NCBI GenBank assembly: GCA_026874595.1
Contig: CM049314.1
Location: 67,503,300 to 67,567,299, forward strand
From: Sipunculus nudus
Lineage: Eukaryota > Annelida > Sipuncula > Golfingiida > Sipunculidae
Reading direction: 5' to 3'
Length of the DNA stretch: 64,000 bases
Each line of letters opens with the position of its first letter. The stretch's first letter is position 1. This document shows positions 61,301-64,000 of this stretch, in pieces. The position numbers and the translations under genes are program-made. The notes below the pieces were generated by a model. The model saw nothing but the letters and a program-made list of their open reading frames with translations. It made no database searches and was not told where the DNA came from.

Positions 61301-61759
61301 TTGAAAGAAAAACGATGCAAGATTTGAAGAAAATTACAATATAATCATATAATGTGACCGAGAATGTTAGACGCTATCAAATGCTGAAAACTATAAGTCT
61401 TCCACATAAAAATAACACAGTTATAGGCGTTTCTTTGAATGGTCCCATGTTCTCGTTTGACAAGAAATGGTGCGAGATATGACGAGATACTCACTTTTGT
61501 CACTTAAAACTAGTCAAATGATTCTTGAACAATAGAAAAATAAAATATCTAGCATGAAAATGACCGAGATAAAGACATTTGTTTGAAATCTAAAATATTC
61601 TCGTTTGGCGGGAGATGATACGAGATGTGGCGAGATTTGCAGTGTAATCATGTCCAGCTTCTGAAATGCTACCAAATGCTGAAAACTACTCCATTTTAGC
61701 ATTAACCGTGGTCAAGCTATAAGCATTTCTGTGAAATCTCGTAATTTCTCGTTTGGCAA
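61301..61759 (+). repeat. Diverged 148-type satellite units
   Basis: Three degraded units with CGAGAT.TG.CGAGA, GCTGAAAACTA and TATAAGCATTTCTGTGAAAT phrases at roughly 150-base spacing. Confidence 0.65.
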
Positions 61760-62835
61760 TAAACCGAGCGAGATTTGACGAGACTTGCAATAAAATGGCT
61801 TAGAACCAAAAGAAAGCAGCCTTATGCAAAAAACTAGACCCTTAAAACATAAATATTAGCCGAGATAGAAGCCAAAAACTAAAAATTTTCAGATCGTCAA
61901 GTTTAACCCAAAAATTTGGTAACCATGGCAACGGCCGCACAAGGCTATATGTCGGATGGAATAAGGCAATGATCCTAGTTTTAGATGCGACAAAAAAAAT
62001 TGTTATTTGCTTAATATTTTTTAAGATATTGCGGAAAAATGATAAGTTGTAGTGTTTCTATTTCCACGCCCCCTGGTGGCTATTTTCGAAAAATGAAAAA
62101 ACAAGTTCGAGATAATACAGAACAACAGAAAATTTGTCACTTTCAGAACCTCAGCTGTAAAACTGAGACCTCTAAATCGTATTTAATGAAATCTCGAAAA
62201 GTCTCATTTGACGACAAATGGCACGAGATTTTGCGAGACTTGCATTAATTTAGCACAGAGCATATAAAATGCTACACAATGCAAAAAACTAGAGCTCTCT
62301 AACTTAAAAAATGAGAAATTTGGAAGGAAATTTTCGAATTTTCTGATTTTCCCCCAAAATACGTTACCATGGTAACCATTGACCGGACATATTTGCTAGC
62401 ACATGGAAAGCTAACATAATGAGGAATAAAATGAGCTACAGATTTAGCAGCTACGATTATTATTGACGAAGATATGAAGAAAAATCTGTTTTAAGGGTTT
62501 TTGGTAACCCTGACCTTGACCTTTGAACGGTCATGCCCAAAAACAATAGGCTTCGAGAAGAACCGATTTTACACTTAATGTAAAAGTTTCAGAGCGATTG
62601 CTTTAAAATTGTGGCCTGTAGCGCGCAGACATACAGACAGACAAACAAACAAACAAACTAGACGACCATAGGTCGAGAGCTTGCCGGACTTAAATGACAG
62701 ACAAATTGGAGAAACAGGACAAACTGACGGTTTTCTATAAATTGAATGACTTTTAAAGCGATTGCTGGAACGTTTAGCCTGTTGAACGACATATATCACA
62801 CAAAAGAACATGAAATCAGACATAGCTCAAAACAG
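61760..62835 (+). repeat. Complex repeat block X, copy 3
   Basis: CTAGACCCTTAAAACATAAA, GTAACCATGGCAAC, ACGCCCCCTGGTGGCT, a 148-type unit (62180-62300), the perfect palindrome GTTACCATGGTAAC, TGACCTTGACCTTTGA, AACAATAGGCTTC, CAGACAGACAAACAAACAAA and CTTGCCGGACTT. Very similar to copy 1. Confidence 0.8.
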
Positions 62836-62879
62836 ACAAATATACTGACACACCTGAGAAAACAGACTACAAGTGAAGG

Positions 62880-63480
62880 TAGAGTTTATAATGTCGGAGA
62901 TATGGCCAAAAAATGATATGGTGTGGAGGCTCTACCGCAGCATCCCCTAGCGGCCATATCCCAAAAATTAAAAAATTTCTTTTGAGATATTATTGTAAGA
63001 AATGTTCAGAAAGGTATATATTATTGTAAGAGATGTTCCAATTCCAAAAGGATTCCTTCAAAACTGTGGCCTGAAGATTGCTAACTGTAAGACGCAAGAT
63101 CCAGCAATCAGGCGAAAATGAGGATCACTGACAAACAGACAGACATACTGAAAAACTGTGGCCTGAAGATTGCTAACTGTAAAACGCAAGATCCAGCAAG
63201 CAGGTGAAATAGAGGATCACTGACAAACAGACAGACATACTGAAAAAGTGACACAAGAATAAGACCAGATGACTAACTCAGATTATGGAGAAAGATTCAA
63301 AGGAAGACAATAAGTCATAGTGTTTGTAATTGAAGTTGATAGTTTTGTAGATATGGCAAAGAAATATATATAGGGGAGAGGCGAGTGCAACGCCCCCTAT
63401 TGGCAATATCCAGAAAATGAATAATCTGTTTCGAGATATTACTGTAAGATGTAAGATGTAATAGTTTAACAAGTGACCCA
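62880..63480 (+). repeat. Complex repeat module Y, further copies
   Basis: Two Y units with GATATGGCC..CCCCTAGCGGCCATATCC and AACGCCCCCTATTGGC. A direct duplication of about 92 bases (AAACTGTGGCCTGAAG at 63061 and 63153) lies between them. Confidence 0.75.
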
Positions 63481-64000
63481 TGGGTCATGACGCTCAGCTG
63501 CCAAGCATGACCTGCCACATCATGGGCTGAGATTCACAACTTCCAGTCACATTTTGAAGAACCAATTTGCCAATATTTTGAAATTTTCTACGACAACAGA
63601 AATATACATCACCTATGTCTGGTTAAAACACAGTGACTTGATGGTCTTAGGAAAAATGAATGATTGTTAAGCTATCGGTAACTATTCCCATAGCTTGCTT
63701 GATACCTGTCAGTTTCAAAAGAAACAACAAAAAGGGCAAATATAAGATCAAAATATATAGCAAAAATCAAGGAAATCCATGCGAGAATTATTAAGAAACG
63801 GGTGCTTATAAATATGAAGTTTGAACCAAATTGAGTGATGCATAGATATGGCATATGTGAAAGACTGAAGGTTTGGGTTGAACAGTTTCACTTGCAAAAT
63901 GTTCACAACCATTTAGAATAATTAAGTAATGTGTCCTTGACCTTTGACCTTTTGAACTCGACATCGATAGGCTTCTTCCCCTATTGGTAGGTCAGCCATA
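63481..64000. other. End of window, no gene; start of another DR1-bearing repeat
   Basis: 63481-63900 shows nothing recognisable. From about 63930 TGACCTTTGACCT followed by GATAGGCTTC marks another copy of the TGACC/AATAGGCT module, which runs off the window. Confidence 0.55.

Overview
This looks like nuclear DNA of an animal, most likely an invertebrate and plausibly a mollusc (inference). The grounds are very high AT content, long (TA)n and (GA)n microsatellites, several tRNA-derived SINE families, small inverted-repeat elements, a decayed Ty3/gypsy-type LTR retrotransposon and a large complex-repeat field. I found no convincing host protein-coding gene. Open frames outside the retrotransposon are short, lack recognisable domains, and usually lie inside repeats.

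Layout. 1-12.8 kb is AT-rich intergenic DNA with SINE copies (4.8, 5.3, 7.3, 8.5, 12.1 kb), a palindrome-rich 'CAGATTACCCC' repeat (0.2 and 10.1 kb) and a fold-back element (11.2-11.7 kb). 12.98-20.91 kb is one LTR retrotransposon with 702- and 696-bp LTRs, a 4-bp target duplication ATAC, a tRNA-Pro-like primer site, gag with a zinc knuckle, protease, integrase, then reverse transcriptase and RNase H, and a polypurine tract. The integrase lies upstream of reverse transcriptase, the order of the GMR1 clade and unlike ordinary Ty3/gypsy. All frames except RNase H are broken. The gag region also carries an inverted copy of the 5' end and a nearly identical second gag copy.

21-29 kb is sparse: a TA tract with a hammerhead-ribozyme-like core (22.4 kb), a possible piggyBac-like remnant (23.2-24.0 kb) and a CCCGC-rich island (27.2 kb). 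29.1-31.7 kb holds three diverged tandem units of about 735 bp, the middle one interrupted by a SINE with a perfect 8-bp target duplication. 31.9-54 kb holds MITE-like elements, SINEs, a 16-bp CTGCT minisatellite (39.9 kb), a dispersed repeat with four copies (43.7, 49.2, 49.7, 53.3 kb; one split by a SINE) and a local 450-bp duplication (51.7/52.8 kb).

55.2-64 kb is a composite repeat field: seven tandem units of 148-149 bp, three copies of a block of about 1 kb, and several copies of a second module. Its modules recurrently contain motifs resembling CTCF, RFX X-box and nuclear-receptor DR1 sites, which makes it the most interesting non-mobile stretch.

All comparisons were made by eye. Boundaries of diverged repeats are approximate.
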